The notes under the pieces are model-generated. The model saw only the letters and a program-made list of their open reading frames with translations. It was not told where the DNA came from and did not search any database. Both the position numbers and the translations under genes were made by a program. DNA of 64,000 bases from Streptococcus mitis (lineage in GTDB: Bacteria; Bacillota; Bacilli; Lactobacillales; Streptococcaceae). The stretch is from the NCBI RefSeq assembly GCF_005144795.1, contig NZ_SWFJ01000003.1, forward strand, positions 121,776-185,775, written 5' to 3'. Shown here in pieces: positions 34,475 through 43,468 of this stretch. The number at the start of each line of letters is the position of its first letter. Positions within the stretch are counted from its first letter, which is position 1.

Positions 34475-35611
34475 ATGAGTAAAGAAATGCTAGAGGCCTT
34501 CCGCATTTTGGAAGAAGACAAGGGAATCAAAAAAGAAGATATCATCGACGCAGTAGTAGAGTCGCTTCGTTCCGCTTATCGCAGACGTTATGGTCAATCA
34601 GACAGCGTAGCTATTGACTTCAACGAAAAAACAGGTGATTTTACAGTTTATACCGTTCGTGAAGTGGTTGATGAAGTATTTGATAGCCGTTTGGAAATCA
34701 GTTTGAAAGATGCTCTTGCCATTAATTCAGCCTATGAACTTGGTGATAAAATCAAGTTTGAAGAAGCACCAGCTGAGTTTGGTCGAGTAGCAGCCCAATC
34801 TGCCAAACAAACCATCATGGAAAAAATGCGCAAGCAAACACGTGCCATCACTTACAATACTTACAAAGAACATGAGCAAGAAATCATGTCTGGTACAGTA
34901 GAACGCTTTGACAACCGCTTTATCTATGTCAACCTTGGTAGCATCGAAGCCCAATTGTCAAAACAAGACCAAATTCCTGGAGAAGTTTTTGCTTCTCATG
35001 ATCGTATTGAAGTTTATGTCTACAAGGTTGAAGACAACCCTCGTGGTGTCAACGTCTTTGTTAGCCGTAGCCATCCAGAAATGATCAAACGCTTGATGGA
35101 GCAAGAAATTCCAGAAGTTTATGATGGAACTGTTGAAATCATGAGCGTAGCTCGTGAAGCTGGTGACCGTACTAAGGTTGCAGTTCGTAGCCACAATCCA
35201 AATGTGGACGCTATCGGTACAATCGTTGGACGTGGTGGAGCTAATATCAAGAAAATCACTAGCAAATTCCACCCAGCTCGCTATGATGCTAAGAGTGACC
35301 GTATGGTGCCAATCGAAGAAAACATCGACGTTATCGAATGGGTAGCTGATCCAGCTGAATTTATCTACAATGCTATCGCTCCTGCTGAAGTTGACCAAGT
35401 TATATTTGATGAAAACGACAGCAAACGTGCCTTGGTGGTTGTACCAGATAACAAGCTTTCTCTTGCCATTGGTCGTCGTGGACAAAACGTGCGCTTGGCA
35501 GCTCACTTGACTGGTTACCGTATTGATATCAAGTCTGCTAGCGAATTTGAAGCCATGGAAGAAGCTGGTTCGGTAGATTTGGAAGCAGAAAACGATACTG
35601 TAGAAGAATAA
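34475..35611 (+). CDS. nusA: Transcription termination/antitermination factor NusA
   Basis: A 378-residue RNA-polymerase-binding protein. The N-terminal polymerase-binding domain (1-125), S1 domain (about 132-200, GTVERFDNRFIYVNLG) and two KH domains (GTIVGRGGANIKKITS and AIGRRGQNVRLAAHLTGYRIDI) are present, without the acidic C-terminal repeats of proteobacteria. The start MSKEMLEAF is standard. It follows rimP by 43 bases with a small hairpin (CTTTTGA/TCAAAAG) in the gap. Confidence 0.97.
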   Translation: MSKEMLEAFRILEEDKGIKKEDIIDAVVESLRSAYRRRYGQSDSVAIDFNEKTGDFTVYTVREVVDEVFDSRLEISLKDALAINSAYELGDKIKFEEAPAEFGRVAAQSAKQTIMEKMRKQTRAITYNTYKEHEQEIMSGTVERFDNRFIYVNLGSIEAQLSKQDQIPGEVFASHDRIEVYVYKVEDNPRGVNVFVSRSHPEMIKRLMEQEIPEVYDGTVEIMSVAREAGDRTKVAVRSHNPNVDAIGTIVGRGGANIKKITSKFHPARYDAKSDRMVPIEENIDVIEWVADPAEFIYNAIAPAEVDQVIFDENDSKRALVVVPDNKLSLAIGRRGQNVRLAAHLTGYRIDIKSASEFEAMEEAGSVDLEAENDTVEE

Positions 35612-35632
35612 AAGCTGCTAGAGGAGGGAAAG

Positions 35633-35926
35633 ATGAAAACAAGAAAAATCCCTTTGCGCAAGTCTGTCGTGTCTAACGAAGTGATTGATAAGCGTGATTT
35701 GCTCCGCATTGTCAAAAACAAGGAAGGACAAGTCTTTATAGATCCGACAGGCAAGGCCAATGGCCGCGGCGCTTATATCAAGCTAGACAATGCAGAAGCC
35801 TTAGAGGCGAAAAAGAAGAAGGTCTTTAACCGCAGCTTTAGCATGGAAGTGGATGAAAGCTTTTATGAAGAGTTGATCGCTTATGTGGATCACAAAGTGA
35901 AAAGAAGAGAGTTAGGACTTGAATAA
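35633..35926 (+). CDS. rnpM: RNase P modulator RnpM (YlxR, DUF448)
   Basis: A 97-residue basic RNA-binding protein. The KIPLRKSVVSNEVIDKRDLLRIV opening and GRGAYIKLD motif are those of the YlxR family; in B. subtilis this protein modulates RNase P activity. AGGAGG precedes ATG 35633. The next gene overlaps its end by eight bases. Position between nusA and the L7Ae-like gene is conserved in Firmicutes. Confidence 0.9.
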   Translation: MKTRKIPLRKSVVSNEVIDKRDLLRIVKNKEGQVFIDPTGKANGRGAYIKLDNAEALEAKKKKVFNRSFSMEVDESFYEELIAYVDHKVKRRELGLE

Positions 35927-36218
35927 GCAAAAGATAAGCAATCTCTTGGGGCTTGCTCAGCGAGCAGGTCGGATTATATCGGGTGAAGAATTGGTGGTCA
36001 AGGCCATTCAAGATGGCAAGGCCAAGTTGGTCTTTCTAGCCCATGATGCTGGGCCCAATCTAACCAAGAAGATTCAAGATAAAAGTCATTATTATCAAGT
36101 AGAAATTGTAACCGTGTTTTCAACACTGGAATTAAGCATAGCAGTCGGAAAATCGAGAAAGGTTTTGGCTGTGACAGATGCTGGATTTACAAAGAAAATG
36201 AGGTCTCTTATGGAATAG
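35919..36218 (+). CDS. L7Ae/YlxQ-family K-turn-binding protein
   Basis: A 99-residue protein of the L7Ae/L30e family, known as YlxQ in B. subtilis and thought to bind kink-turn RNA. The [20 protein letters not shown] and [11 protein letters not shown] motifs are characteristic. The start is a TTG at 35919 within the end of rnpM, with only a weak ribosome site (TTAGGA), so translation is probably coupled to rnpM. Standard member of the nusA-infB operon. Confidence 0.88.
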   Translation: MNKQKISNLLGLAQRAGRIISGEELVVKAIQDGKAKLVFLAHDAGPNLTKKIQDKSHYYQVEIVTVFSTLELSIAVGKSRKVLAVTDAGFTKKMRSLME

Positions 36219-36234
36219 AAGAGGAGGACATGAT

Positions 36235-39027
36235 TTGTCTAAGAAAAGATTGTACGAAATCGCAAAAGAACTTGGAAAAGAAAGTAAAGAAGTTGTAGCG
36301 CGTGCAAAAGAGTTGGGCTTGGATGTGAAAAGCCACTCATCAAGTGTGGAAGAAGCTGTCGCTGCAAAAATCGCTGCCAGCTTTAAGCCTGCAGCTGCTC
36401 CGAAAGCAGAAGCAAAACCTGCAACACCAAAAGCAAGTGCAGAAAAGAAAGCCGAGAAATCTGAGCCAGCTAAACCAGCTGTAGCCAAGGAAGAGGCAAA
36501 ACCAGCTGAGCCAGTTGCTCCTAAAACAGAAAAAGTAGCAGCTAAACCGCAAAGCCGTAATTTTAAGGCTGAGCGTGAAGCCCGTGCCAAAGAGCAGGCA
36601 GAACGACGCAAGCAAAATAAGGGCAATAACCGTGACCAACAACAAAACGGAAACCGTCAGAAAAACGACGGCCGTAATGGTGGAAAACAAGGTCAAGGCA
36701 AGCGCGATAATCGTCGTTTTAACGACCAAGCTAAGAAACAGCAAGGCCAGCAAAATCGTGGCAATGAGCGCCGTCAGCAACAAGACTTCCAGCCAAAACA
36801 AGCTGGACCACGTGTTGACTTTAAAGCCCGTGCAGCAGCTCTAAAAGCAGAGCAAAATGCAGAGTACGCACGTTCAAGTGAGGAACGTTTCAAGCAGACT
36901 CAGGCTGCCAAAGAAGCCTTGGCCCAAGCTAACAAACGCAAGGAGCCAGAGGAAATCTTTGAAGAAGTGGCTAAGTTAGCTGAACAAGCGCAACAAGTTC
37001 AAGCAGTGGTTGAACCAGCTCCTGTAGCTAAAGAAGCGCCAGTGGATACACGTCGTAAAAAACAAGCTCGACCAGACAAAGAACGTGATGATTATGATCA
37101 CGAAGAAGATGGTCCTAGAAAACAACAAAAGAATCGAAGTAGTCAAAATCAAGTGAGAAATCAAAAGAATAGTAACTGGAATAACAACAAAAAGAACAAA
37201 AAAGGCAATAATAAGAACAACCGTAATCAGGCTCCAAAACCTGTTACAGAACGTAAATTCCATGAATTGCCAACAGAATTTGAATATACAGATGGTATGA
37301 CCGTTGCGGAAATCGCAAAACGTATCAAACGTGAACCAGCTGAAATCGTTAAGAAACTTTTCATGATGGGTGTTATGGCCACACAAAACCAATCCTTGGA
37401 TGGGGAAACAATTGAACTCCTCATGGTGGATTATGGTATTGAAGCCAAACAAAAGGTTGAAGTGGATAATGCCGACATCGAACGTTTCTTTGTCGAGGAT
37501 GGTTATCTCAATGAAGATGAATTGGTTGAGCGTCCACCAGTTGTAACTATCATGGGACACGTTGACCACGGTAAAACAACACTCCTAGATACCCTTCGTA
37601 ACTCTCGTGTTGCGACAGGTGAAGCGGGTGGTATCACTCAGCATATCGGTGCCTACCAAATCGTGGAAAATGGCAAGAAGATTACCTTCCTTGATACACC
37701 AGGACACGCGGCCTTTACATCTATGCGCGCGCGTGGTGCTTCTGTTACCGATATTACTATCTTGGTCGTAGCGGCAGATGACGGGGTTATGCCTCAGACT
37801 ATCGAAGCCATTAACCACTCAAAAGCGGCCAACGTTCCAATCATCGTAGCCATTAACAAGATTGATAAACCAGGTGCTAACCCAGAACGCGTTATCGGTG
37901 AATTGGCAGAGCATGGAGTTATGTCAACTGCTTGGGGGGGAGATTCTGAATTTGTTGAAATCTCAGCTAAATTCAACCAAAACATCGAAGAATTGTTGGA
38001 AACAGTCCTTCTTGTGGCTGAAATCCAAGAACTCAAAGCAGACCCAACAGTGCGTGCGATCGGTACAGTTATCGAAGCTCGCTTGGATAAAGGAAAAGGT
38101 GCGGTCGCAACCCTTCTTGTGCAACAAGGTACCTTGAATGTTCAAGACCCAATCGTTGTCGGAAATACCTTCGGTCGTGTCCGTGCTATGACCAACGACC
38201 TTGGTCGTCGTGTTAAGGTAGCAGGTCCATCAACACCAGTGTCAATCACAGGTTTGAACGAAGCGCCAATGGCGGGTGACCACTTTGCTGTCTACGAAGA
38301 TGAAAAATCTGCGCGTGCGGCTGGTGAAGAACGTGCCAAACGTGCCCTTATGAAACAACGTCAAGCTACCCAACGTGTCAGCCTTGAAAACCTCTTTGAT
38401 ACGCTTAAAGCTGGTGAACTCAAGTCTGTTAACGTTATCATCAAGGCCGACGTACAAGGTTCTGTTGAAGCCCTTTCTGCCTCACTTCAAAAGATTGACG
38501 TGGAAGGTGTCAAAGTTACCATCGTTCACTCAGCGGTCGGTGCCATCAACGAATCAGACGTGACCCTTGCTGAAGCTTCAAATGCCTTTATCGTTGGTTT
38601 CAACGTACGCCCTACACCACAAGCTCGTCAACAAGCAGAAGCTGACGATGTGGAAATCCGTCTCCACAGCATTATCTATAAGGTTATCGAAGAGATGGAA
38701 GAAGCTATGAAAGGGATGCTTGACCCAGAATTCGAAGAAAAAGTTATCGGTGAAGCAGTTATCCGTGAAACCTTCAAGGTATCTAAAGTGGGAACTATCG
38801 GTGGATTCATGGTTATCAACGGTAAGGTTACCCGTGACTCTAAAGTCCGTGTTATCCGTGACGGTGTCGTTATCTATGACGGTGAACTTGCAAGCTTGAA
38901 ACACTACAAAGACGACGTCAAAGAAGTTACAAACGGTCGTGAAGGTGGATTGATGATTGATGGCTACAATGATATCAAGATGGATGATGTGATTGAGGCT
39001 TATGTCATGGAAGAAATCAAGAGATAA
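36235..39027 (+). CDS. infB: Translation initiation factor IF-2
   Basis: A 930-residue GTPase that places initiator tRNA on the 30S subunit. An N-terminal IF2N motif ([19 protein letters not shown]) is followed by a long Ala/Lys/Gln/Asn-rich unstructured region (about 50-340). A second IF2N follows at 345-400. The G domain starts at 441 (GHVDHGKT; G3 DTPGHAAF; G4 NKID) and ends in beta-barrel and C-terminal domains. The start is a TTG at 36235 seven bases after AGGAGG; no ATG fits. Last gene of the nusA operon before the structured repeat. Confidence 0.97.
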   Translation: MSKKRLYEIAKELGKESKEVVARAKELGLDVKSHSSSVEEAVAAKIAASFKPAAAPKAEAKPATPKASAEKKAEKSEPAKPAVAKEEAKPAEPVAPKTEKVAAKPQSRNFKAEREARAKEQAERRKQNKGNNRDQQQNGNRQKNDGRNGGKQGQGKRDNRRFNDQAKKQQGQQNRGNERRQQQDFQPKQAGPRVDFKARAAALKAEQNAEYARSSEERFKQTQAAKEALAQANKRKEPEEIFEEVAKLAEQAQQVQAVVEPAPVAKEAPVDTRRKKQARPDKERDDYDHEEDGPRKQQKNRSSQNQVRNQKNSNWNNNKKNKKGNNKNNRNQAPKPVTERKFHELPTEFEYTDGMTVAEIAKRIKREPAEIVKKLFMMGVMATQNQSLDGETIELLMVDYGIEAKQKVEVDNADIERFFVEDGYLNEDELVERPPVVTIMGHVDHGKTTLLDTLRNSRVATGEAGGITQHIGAYQIVENGKKITFLDTPGHAAFTSMRARGASVTDITILVVAADDGVMPQTIEAINHSKAANVPIIVAINKIDKPGANPERVIGELAEHGVMSTAWGGDSEFVEISAKFNQNIEELLETVLLVAEIQELKADPTVRAIGTVIEARLDKGKGAVATLLVQQGTLNVQDPIVVGNTFGRVRAMTNDLGRRVKVAGPSTPVSITGLNEAPMAGDHFAVYEDEKSARAAGEERAKRALMKQRQATQRVSLENLFDTLKAGELKSVNVIIKADVQGSVEALSASLQKIDVEGVKVTIVHSAVGAINESDVTLAEASNAFIVGFNVRPTPQARQQAEADDVEIRLHSIIYKVIEEMEEAMKGMLDPEFEEKVIGEAVIRETFKVSKVGTIGGFMVINGKVTRDSKVRVIRDGVVIYDGELASLKHYKDDVKEVTNGREGGLMIDGYNDIKMDDVIEAYVMEEIKR

Positions 39028-39034
39028 GATTTTT

Positions 39035-39170
39035 TGCTCCTTTCTTAGGTGGTGAGGGACGCAAGCAAACCGATGGTTTCATTGCTTATTTTTGAGCCTA
39101 GGGTCTCAAAAATCCCCTGTGATGGGACTGATAAATCAGTTCCATCACTTTCACCACGGCGAAAGAAGCA
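39035..39170 (-). repeat. Structured intergenic repeat, copy B (minus orientation)
   Basis: On the minus strand: outer stem TGCT-CTTTC/GAAAG-AGCA, internal loop GCC/CTAA, second stem GTGGTGA/TCACCAC, inner hairpins GTGATGG-ACTGAT/ATCAGT-CCATCAC, TTTTTGAG/CTCAAAAA and AACC/GGTT. Shares scaffold with copies A (18876-19010) and C (23173-23303). Confidence 0.78.
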
Positions 39171-39174
39171 GATG

Positions 39175-39208
39175 ATTTCAAATTGAACTTCGTTCCAATT
39201 TGAAATGA
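39175..39208 (+). repeat. Hairpin next to structured repeat B
   Basis: GATTTCAAATTG / CAATTTGAAAT with a nine-base loop, no T-run. Confidence 0.55.
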
Positions 39209-39224
39209 AAATCAATAAATTTAA

Positions 39225-39254
39225 AAATAGCTAGGTCTGCTGGCCTAGCTTTTG
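39225..39254 (+). terminator. Terminator between infB and rbfA
   Basis: AGCTAGG / CCTAGCT with an eight-base loop preceded by A-rich and followed by a short T-run. Confidence 0.75.
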
Positions 39255-39278
39255 GTTCAAAGTAGAGAAAGGAATATC

Positions 39279-39629
39279 ATGGCAAATCATTTCCGTACGG
39301 ATCGTGTGGGCATGGAAATCAAGCGTGAAGTCAATGAGATTTTGCAAAAGAAAGTCCGTGATCCGCGTGTCCAAGGCGTGACCATCACAGATGTTCAGAT
39401 GCTGGGTGACTTGTCTGTTGCCAAGGTTTACTACACCATTTTGAGTAACCTTGCTTCAGATAACCAGAAAGCTCAAATCGGGCTTGAAAAAGCAACTGGC
39501 ACCATCAAACGTGAACTTGGTCGCAATTTGAAATTGTACAAAATCCCAGATTTGACATTCGTCAAAGACGAATCCATCGAATATGGAAATAAGATTGACG
39601 AGATGCTACGCAATCTGGATAAGAACTAA
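39279..39629 (+). CDS. rbfA: Ribosome-binding factor A
   Basis: A 116-residue cold-shock 30S maturation factor with the KH fold; [33 protein letters not shown] and LDKN ending are typical. I chose ATG 39279 (MANHFRTDR) with AAAGGA six bases upstream, which is the standard streptococcal start, instead of an upstream in-frame codon at 39252 that lies in the terminator tail. It is separated from infB by repeat B and a terminator, so it is probably transcribed partly on its own. Confidence 0.95.
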   Translation: MANHFRTDRVGMEIKREVNEILQKKVRDPRVQGVTITDVQMLGDLSVAKVYYTILSNLASDNQKAQIGLEKATGTIKRELGRNLKLYKIPDLTFVKDESIEYGNKIDEMLRNLDKN

Positions 39630-39630
39630 G

Positions 39631-39653
39631 AAGAGGGGCAACCCTCTTTTTTG
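39631..39653 (+). terminator. Terminator of rbfA
   Basis: AAGAGGG-gcaa-CCCTCTT followed by TTTT. Confidence 0.9.
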
Positions 39654-39836
39654 GTGGGGAAAAAGGCAATAAAGCATGCTGGCGGAATCTTTCTAGACTT
39701 AAACATTATTAAAAAGCTTTATTAAATTTAGCTTGTATGATAGTATAGGAATTAGAAAGAGTAAATTTCACAGAAATGGCCAGTAAGACTGGTATCGTTA
39801 ATATTTTGAAAGTGTAGTTAAACGAGGGAAGATAAT

Positions 39837-40019
39837 ATGGGACTCATAAAAACTCTAGCTAAAACTTACGGTAATTACTTTTTGACCGTACAAGGTGTAA
39901 AAGTAATGAAAACGATAAAGAAAGATGACAATGTTGTTGTCGGTCTAGGTAAACTTTTTATTGCAGACAAGTTAATGGATACGGCTTGGTGGCTCATAAA
40001 GCCAGAGGAGAAAGAATGA
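39837..40019 (+). CDS. Unknown small protein, 60 residues
   Basis: I do not recognise this basic, soluble-looking 60-residue protein (LIKTLAKTYGNYFLTVQGVK, later DKLMDTAWWLIKPEEKE). It contains a weakly amphipathic N-terminal helix and a Trp-Trp motif. ATG 39837 follows GAGGGAAG. Its stop overlaps the start of the next small protein (ATGA), giving a two-gene unit bounded by terminators at 39653 and 40190. Confidence 0.7.
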   Translation: MGLIKTLAKTYGNYFLTVQGVKVMKTIKKDDNVVVGLGKLFIADKLMDTAWWLIKPEEKE

Positions 40020-40168
40020 AATTTTTCTGGGCAATTCTTGCCATTCTTTTTATCAAACCGATTATTGGGATTATGAAATTCCTGTGGATGTTCATCTCTT
40101 TTGCATTCCAATTGCTGTTTTACAAGCTATTATTTAAAATATTGGATTGGCTCTTTAGACTTATTTAG
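40016..40168 (+). CDS. Unknown small membrane protein, 50 residues
   Basis: A 50-residue, strongly hydrophobic protein (FFWAILAILFIKPIIGIMKFLWMFISF and so on) that would span the membrane twice; Phe, Trp, Leu and Lys dominate. ATG 40016 overlaps the previous stop and has GAGGAG six bases upstream, so translation is coupled. Function unknown; toxin-like or membrane-regulatory small proteins have such compositions. Confidence 0.68.
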   Translation: MKFFWAILAILFIKPIIGIMKFLWMFISFAFQLLFYKLLFKILDWLFRLI

Positions 40169-40189
40169 GTCATAATTCAAATCGCCGAG

Positions 40190-40219
40190 AACTAGCAGGA
40201 ACTACACTGCTAGTTTTTT
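40190..40219 (+). terminator. Terminator of the small-protein pair
   Basis: AACTAGCAG / CTGCTAGTT with an eight-base loop followed by TTTTAA. Confidence 0.88.
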
Positions 40220-40284
40220 AATCTCTTTCCATATGGTATAATATAAGCAGTAAAATCATTTTAGAACATACAATGGAGGTCGTC

Positions 40285-40518
40285 ATGGATAATATCATCG
40301 ATGTGTCAATTCCTGTTGCAGAAGTGGTGGATAAGCATCCAGAAGTCTTGGAAATCCTAGTGGAGCTTGGATTTAAACCCCTTGCCAATCCCTTGATGCG
40401 CAATACAGTTGGTCGTAAAGTATCACTCAAACAGGGTTCTAAGCTGGAAGGAACACCTATGGACAAGATTGTCCAAACACTGGAAGCAAATGGTTACGAA
40501 GTGATTGGATTAGACTAA
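40285..40518 (+). CDS. DUF1858 domain protein
   Basis: A 77-residue protein consisting of a DUF1858 domain (IIDVSIPVAEVVDKHPEVLEILVELGFKPL, NPLMRNTVGRKVSLKQ). Such domains accompany hemerythrin/DUF438 proteins and hydroxylamine-type redox proteins. I chose ATG 40285 (MDNIID), five bases after GGAGG; the ATG at 40273 overlaps this site. Its stop overlaps the next gene's ATG, so the two proteins are made together and probably act together. Confidence 0.85.
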   Translation: MDNIIDVSIPVAEVVDKHPEVLEILVELGFKPLANPLMRNTVGRKVSLKQGSKLEGTPMDKIVQTLEANGYEVIGLD

Positions 40519-41852
40519 TGGCAGATGAACGGATTCATATCCTACGGGATATTTTGTTAGAATTGCACAATGGTGCCTCTCCTGAGTCGGTTCAGGAGCG
40601 TTTTGATGCGACCTTTGCGGGTGTCTCAGCCATCGAGATTTCCCTCATGGAGCATGAGCTGATGAACTCAGACTCAGGTGTCACCTTTGAAGATGTCATG
40701 GAACTCTGTGATGTCCATGCCAATCTTTTTAAAAATGCTATCAAAGGTGTCGAAGTAGAGGATACTGAGCATCCAGGCCACCCAGTTCGCGTCTTCAAGG
40801 ATGAAAATTTGGCCCTCCGTGCTGCCTTGATTCGCATTCGGAGATTGTTAGATACCTATGAGTCGATGGAAGACGAGGAAATGCTTGCGGAGATGCGCAA
40901 GGGCTTGGTCCGTCAAATGGGCCTTGTAGGTCAATTTGATATTCATTACCAACGTAAAGAAGAACTCTTCTTTCCTATCATGGAGCGCTATGGTCACGAT
41001 TCCCCCCCTAAGGTCATGTGGGGAGTGGATGACCAGATTAGGGAACTCTTTCAAACAGCTTTAGCGACGGCCAAGTCACTACCTGAAGTGCCGATTTCCA
41101 CTGTAAAAGAAGATTTTGAAGCCTTTGCGACAGAGTTTGAAAGTATGATTTTCAAGGAAGAGTCCATCCTTCTCATGATTCTCCTTGAGTCCTTTACTCA
41201 GGATGACTGGCTTCAGATTGCGGAGGAGAGCGATGCCTATGGCTATGCCATCATCCGTCCGTCTGAGAAATGGGTTCCAGAACGCCAGAGTTTTGTTGAG
41301 GAAAAGGGTGCAGAGGAGCCCGTACAACTAGATACGGCAGAAGGTCAAGTTCAGCAAGTTATCGATACGCCAGAAGGACAGTTTACCATTACCTTTACCC
41401 CTAAGGAAAAGGAATCAGCTTTGGACCGCCACAGTCAACAGGCTTTTGGGAATGGCTATCTTTCAGTCGAGCAGGCCAACCTCATCCTCAATCACCTCCC
41501 TATGGAGATTACCTTTGTCAATAAAGACGATATTTTCCAATATTACAATGACAATACGCCAGCTGATGAGATGATTTTCAAACGGACACCGTCCCAAGTC
41601 GGACGGAATGTCGAACTCTGCCATCCGCCTAAGTACTTGGACAAGGTCAAGACTATCATGAAGGGACTTCGTGAGGGGACAAAGGATAAGTATGAAATGT
41701 GGTTCAAGTCTGAGTCACGAGGCAAGTTTGTCCACATCACTTACGCAGCAGTGCACGATGAAGACGGAGAATTCCAAGGTGTGCTGGAATACGTTCAGGA
41801 TATCCAGCCCTACCGAGAGATTGATACGGACTATTTCCGTGGATTAGAATAA
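40518..41852 (+). CDS. DUF438 / hemerythrin HHE / PAS domain protein
   Basis: A 444-residue cytoplasmic protein. The N-terminal DUF438 region is about 1-70; a hemerythrin-like HHE domain follows at about 75-220 with possible iron ligands in EHPGHPV, FDIHYQRKEELFFPIME and EFESMIFKEES. A PAS domain occupies about 315-440 (LILNHLPMEITFVNKDDIFQYYND, ending GVLEYVQDIQPYREID). The combination suggests an oxygen, NO or redox sensor without a visible output domain. The start overlaps the DUF1858 stop. Molecular function is not established. Confidence 0.87.
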   Translation: MADERIHILRDILLELHNGASPESVQERFDATFAGVSAIEISLMEHELMNSDSGVTFEDVMELCDVHANLFKNAIKGVEVEDTEHPGHPVRVFKDENLALRAALIRIRRLLDTYESMEDEEMLAEMRKGLVRQMGLVGQFDIHYQRKEELFFPIMERYGHDSPPKVMWGVDDQIRELFQTALATAKSLPEVPISTVKEDFEAFATEFESMIFKEESILLMILLESFTQDDWLQIAEESDAYGYAIIRPSEKWVPERQSFVEEKGAEEPVQLDTAEGQVQQVIDTPEGQFTITFTPKEKESALDRHSQQAFGNGYLSVEQANLILNHLPMEITFVNKDDIFQYYNDNTPADEMIFKRTPSQVGRNVELCHPPKYLDKVKTIMKGLREGTKDKYEMWFKSESRGKFVHITYAAVHDEDGEFQGVLEYVQDIQPYREIDTDYFRGLE

Positions 41853-41861
41853 GGAGAAAAA

Positions 41862-42116
41862 ATGAGTTACGAACAAGAATTTATGAAGGAATTTGAAGCC
41901 TGGGTCAATACCCAGATTATGATCAACGACATGGCACATAAGGAAAGCCAAAAAGTCTACGAAGAAGACCAAGACGAGCGTGCCAAAGATGCTATGATTC
42001 GCTACGAAAGCCGTTTGGATGCTTATCAGTTCTTACTTGGTAAGTTTGAAAACTTCAAATCAGGCAAGGGATTTCATGATTTGCCAGAAGGCTTATTCGG
42101 TGAGCGAAATTATTAA
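41862..42116 (+). CDS. DUF1912 family protein
   Basis: An 84-residue acidic helical protein (YEQEFMKEFEAWVNTQIMIND, YESRLDAYQFLLGKFENF) of the streptococcal DUF1912 family. AAGGAG lies eight bases before ATG 41862, and only nine bases separate it from the preceding gene, so it is in that operon. No function is known. A weak terminator-like hairpin (CCTTG/CAGGG) with a T-run is at about 42170-42196. Confidence 0.85.
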   Translation: MSYEQEFMKEFEAWVNTQIMINDMAHKESQKVYEEDQDERAKDAMIRYESRLDAYQFLLGKFENFKSGKGFHDLPEGLFGERNY

Positions 42117-42211
42117 ACGAGAAAGATTCTTGATTTTTTACTAAAATCTTGATAGAATATTTATATTAAATCCTTGTCAGAGCAGGGGTTTTTTATTGAA
42201 AGGATTTTATC

Positions 42212-42607
42212 ATGTCAAAGAAACTCAATCGTAAAAAACAATTACGAAATAGCCTCCGTCGTGCAGGTGCCTTTTCAAGTACTGTGACTAAGGTTGTAGA
42301 AGAGACAAAAAAAGTCGTGAAACGTGCAGAACAGTCAGCAAGCCAAGCTGGTAAGGCTGTTTCTAAAAAAGTTGAACAAGCAGTAGAAGCTACCAAAGAG
42401 CAAGCTCAAAAAGTAGCCAATTCTGTAGAAGATTTTGCAGCAAACTTGGGTGGACTTCCACTTGATCGTGCCAAAACTTTCTATGATGAAGGGATCAAGT
42501 CTGCTTCAGATTTCAAAAACTGGACTGAAAAAGAACTCCTTGCCTTGAAAGGAATCGGCCCAGCTACTATTAAGAAATTGAAAGAAAATGGCATCAAGTT
42601 CAAGTAA
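42212..42607 (+). CDS. Helix-hairpin-helix protein with coiled-coil N-terminus
   Basis: A 131-residue protein. Residues 1-20 are very basic (KKLNRKKQLRNSLRR), residues 22-75 form a long Lys/Ala/Glu/Gln-rich helix likely to be a coiled coil, and the C-terminal 45 residues contain a helix-hairpin-helix motif (LLALKGIGPATIKKLKENGI) of the non-specific DNA-binding type. AAAGGAT precedes ATG 42212. It may be a nucleoid-associated protein; specific role unknown. Confidence 0.82.
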   Translation: MSKKLNRKKQLRNSLRRAGAFSSTVTKVVEETKKVVKRAEQSASQAGKAVSKKVEQAVEATKEQAQKVANSVEDFAANLGGLPLDRAKTFYDEGIKSASDFKNWTEKELLALKGIGPATIKKLKENGIKFK

Positions 42608-42620
42608 TTTTTCTTGTTCC

Positions 42621-42649
42621 TTGCATTTCCGAAAAAATCTTGCTACAAT
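42621..42649 (+). promoter_or_regulatory. Promoter of the T-box valS operon
   Basis: TTGCAT (42621-42626), 17-base spacer, TGC-TACAAT (TACAAT 42644-42649). Confidence 0.8.
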
Positions 42650-42865
42650 AGAGCCGTTAGAGGTGTTTTGAATCCCGCATTTTACAGAAAGTGGCGGCGC
42701 TGAGAAGTCCACAAATGTGTCAAAACTAGTTGCTAATGGATGAAAAATTGAAATAAAAGTGTCTTTTTGTTTTAAAGACGAGAGTTGCGGGCCTTGCCCG
42801 AAATTGGGTGGTACCGCGGATAAACACATTCGTCCCTGTCATGTAGATGGCAGGGCTTTTCTTTT
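42650..42865 (+). ncRNA. T-box riboswitch (valyl-tRNA type, controlling the valS operon)
   Basis: The leader contains the invariant T-box bulge TGGTACCGCG at 42809-42818, upstream of a terminator CCCTGTCAT/ATGGCAGGG with T-rich tail (42834-42862). A complex stem I lies at 42655-42740. GTC triplets at 42707-42709 and 42719-42721 are candidate valine specifier codons; I could not fix which lies in the specifier loop. Uncharged tRNA-Val would stabilise the antiterminator and allow transcription of the four downstream genes that end in valS. Confidence 0.92.
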
Positions 42866-42889
42866 GTGTCTTAGTCAAAGGAGGTTGTT

Positions 42890-43468
42890 ATGAAACAATC
42901 ATTTAAAACTAATAAACTATACTATGGCTTTCCTGTTTTTATTTTAGGATATCAAGATCAGAATTTTGGCTATAACATCACGACCTGTAGTTCCTCTTAT
43001 AGTCTAGGAGATTGGATTGTGATTGGAGTCGTTGCGAAAGAGAATGCCGCAGAGCAGATTAAGCATTATCAGCAGTTCACCGTGAATATCCCTGATGAAA
43101 ATCTCATGCTCGAGATGGAGCAGGCTGGTTTTATCAGTCATCAGGAGAAATTGGAACGTTTGGGAGTGCATTATGAAATTTCTGAACGAACTCAGGCACC
43201 GATTTTAGAGGATTGTCCAGTCGTTTTGGATTGTCAGGTAGATAGGATTGTTGAGGAAGAGGGAATTTGTCATATTTTCGCTAAGATTGTTGAGCGACTT
43301 GTTGATCCAGAACTTTTGGATGAAAAGGGACATTTTAGAAATGAACTGTTTGCCCCAACCTATTTCATGGGAGATGGATATCAGCGCGTCTATCGTTATC
43401 TGGACAAGCGTGTAGATATTAAGGGGAGCTTCATCAAAAAAGCGAGGAAGAAGGATGGCAAGAGCTGA
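42890..43468 (+). CDS. Flavin reductase-like (FMN-binding) protein
   Basis: A 192-residue protein of the flavin reductase-like split-barrel family (YGFPVFILGYQDQNFGYNITTCSSSYSLGDWIVIGV, TVNIPDENLM, ending in FMGDGYQRVYRYLDKR). It probably binds FMN and acts as a small oxidoreductase; substrate unknown. GGAGG lies eight bases before ATG 42890. It is the first gene behind the T-box and overlaps the next by 14 bases, so amino-acid starvation for valine would induce it along with valS. Confidence 0.85.
   Translation: MKQSFKTNKLYYGFPVFILGYQDQNFGYNITTCSSSYSLGDWIVIGVVAKENAAEQIKHYQQFTVNIPDENLMLEMEQAGFISHQEKLERLGVHYEISERTQAPILEDCPVVLDCQVDRIVEEEGICHIFAKIVERLVDPELLDEKGHFRNELFAPTYFMGDGYQRVYRYLDKRVDIKGSFIKKARKKDGKS

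Noticed and set aside
36132..36801. Two long minus-strand frames opposite the Ala/Lys-rich start of infB
   Set aside because: Low-complexity reverse reading of infB repeats; no family resemblance or start signals.
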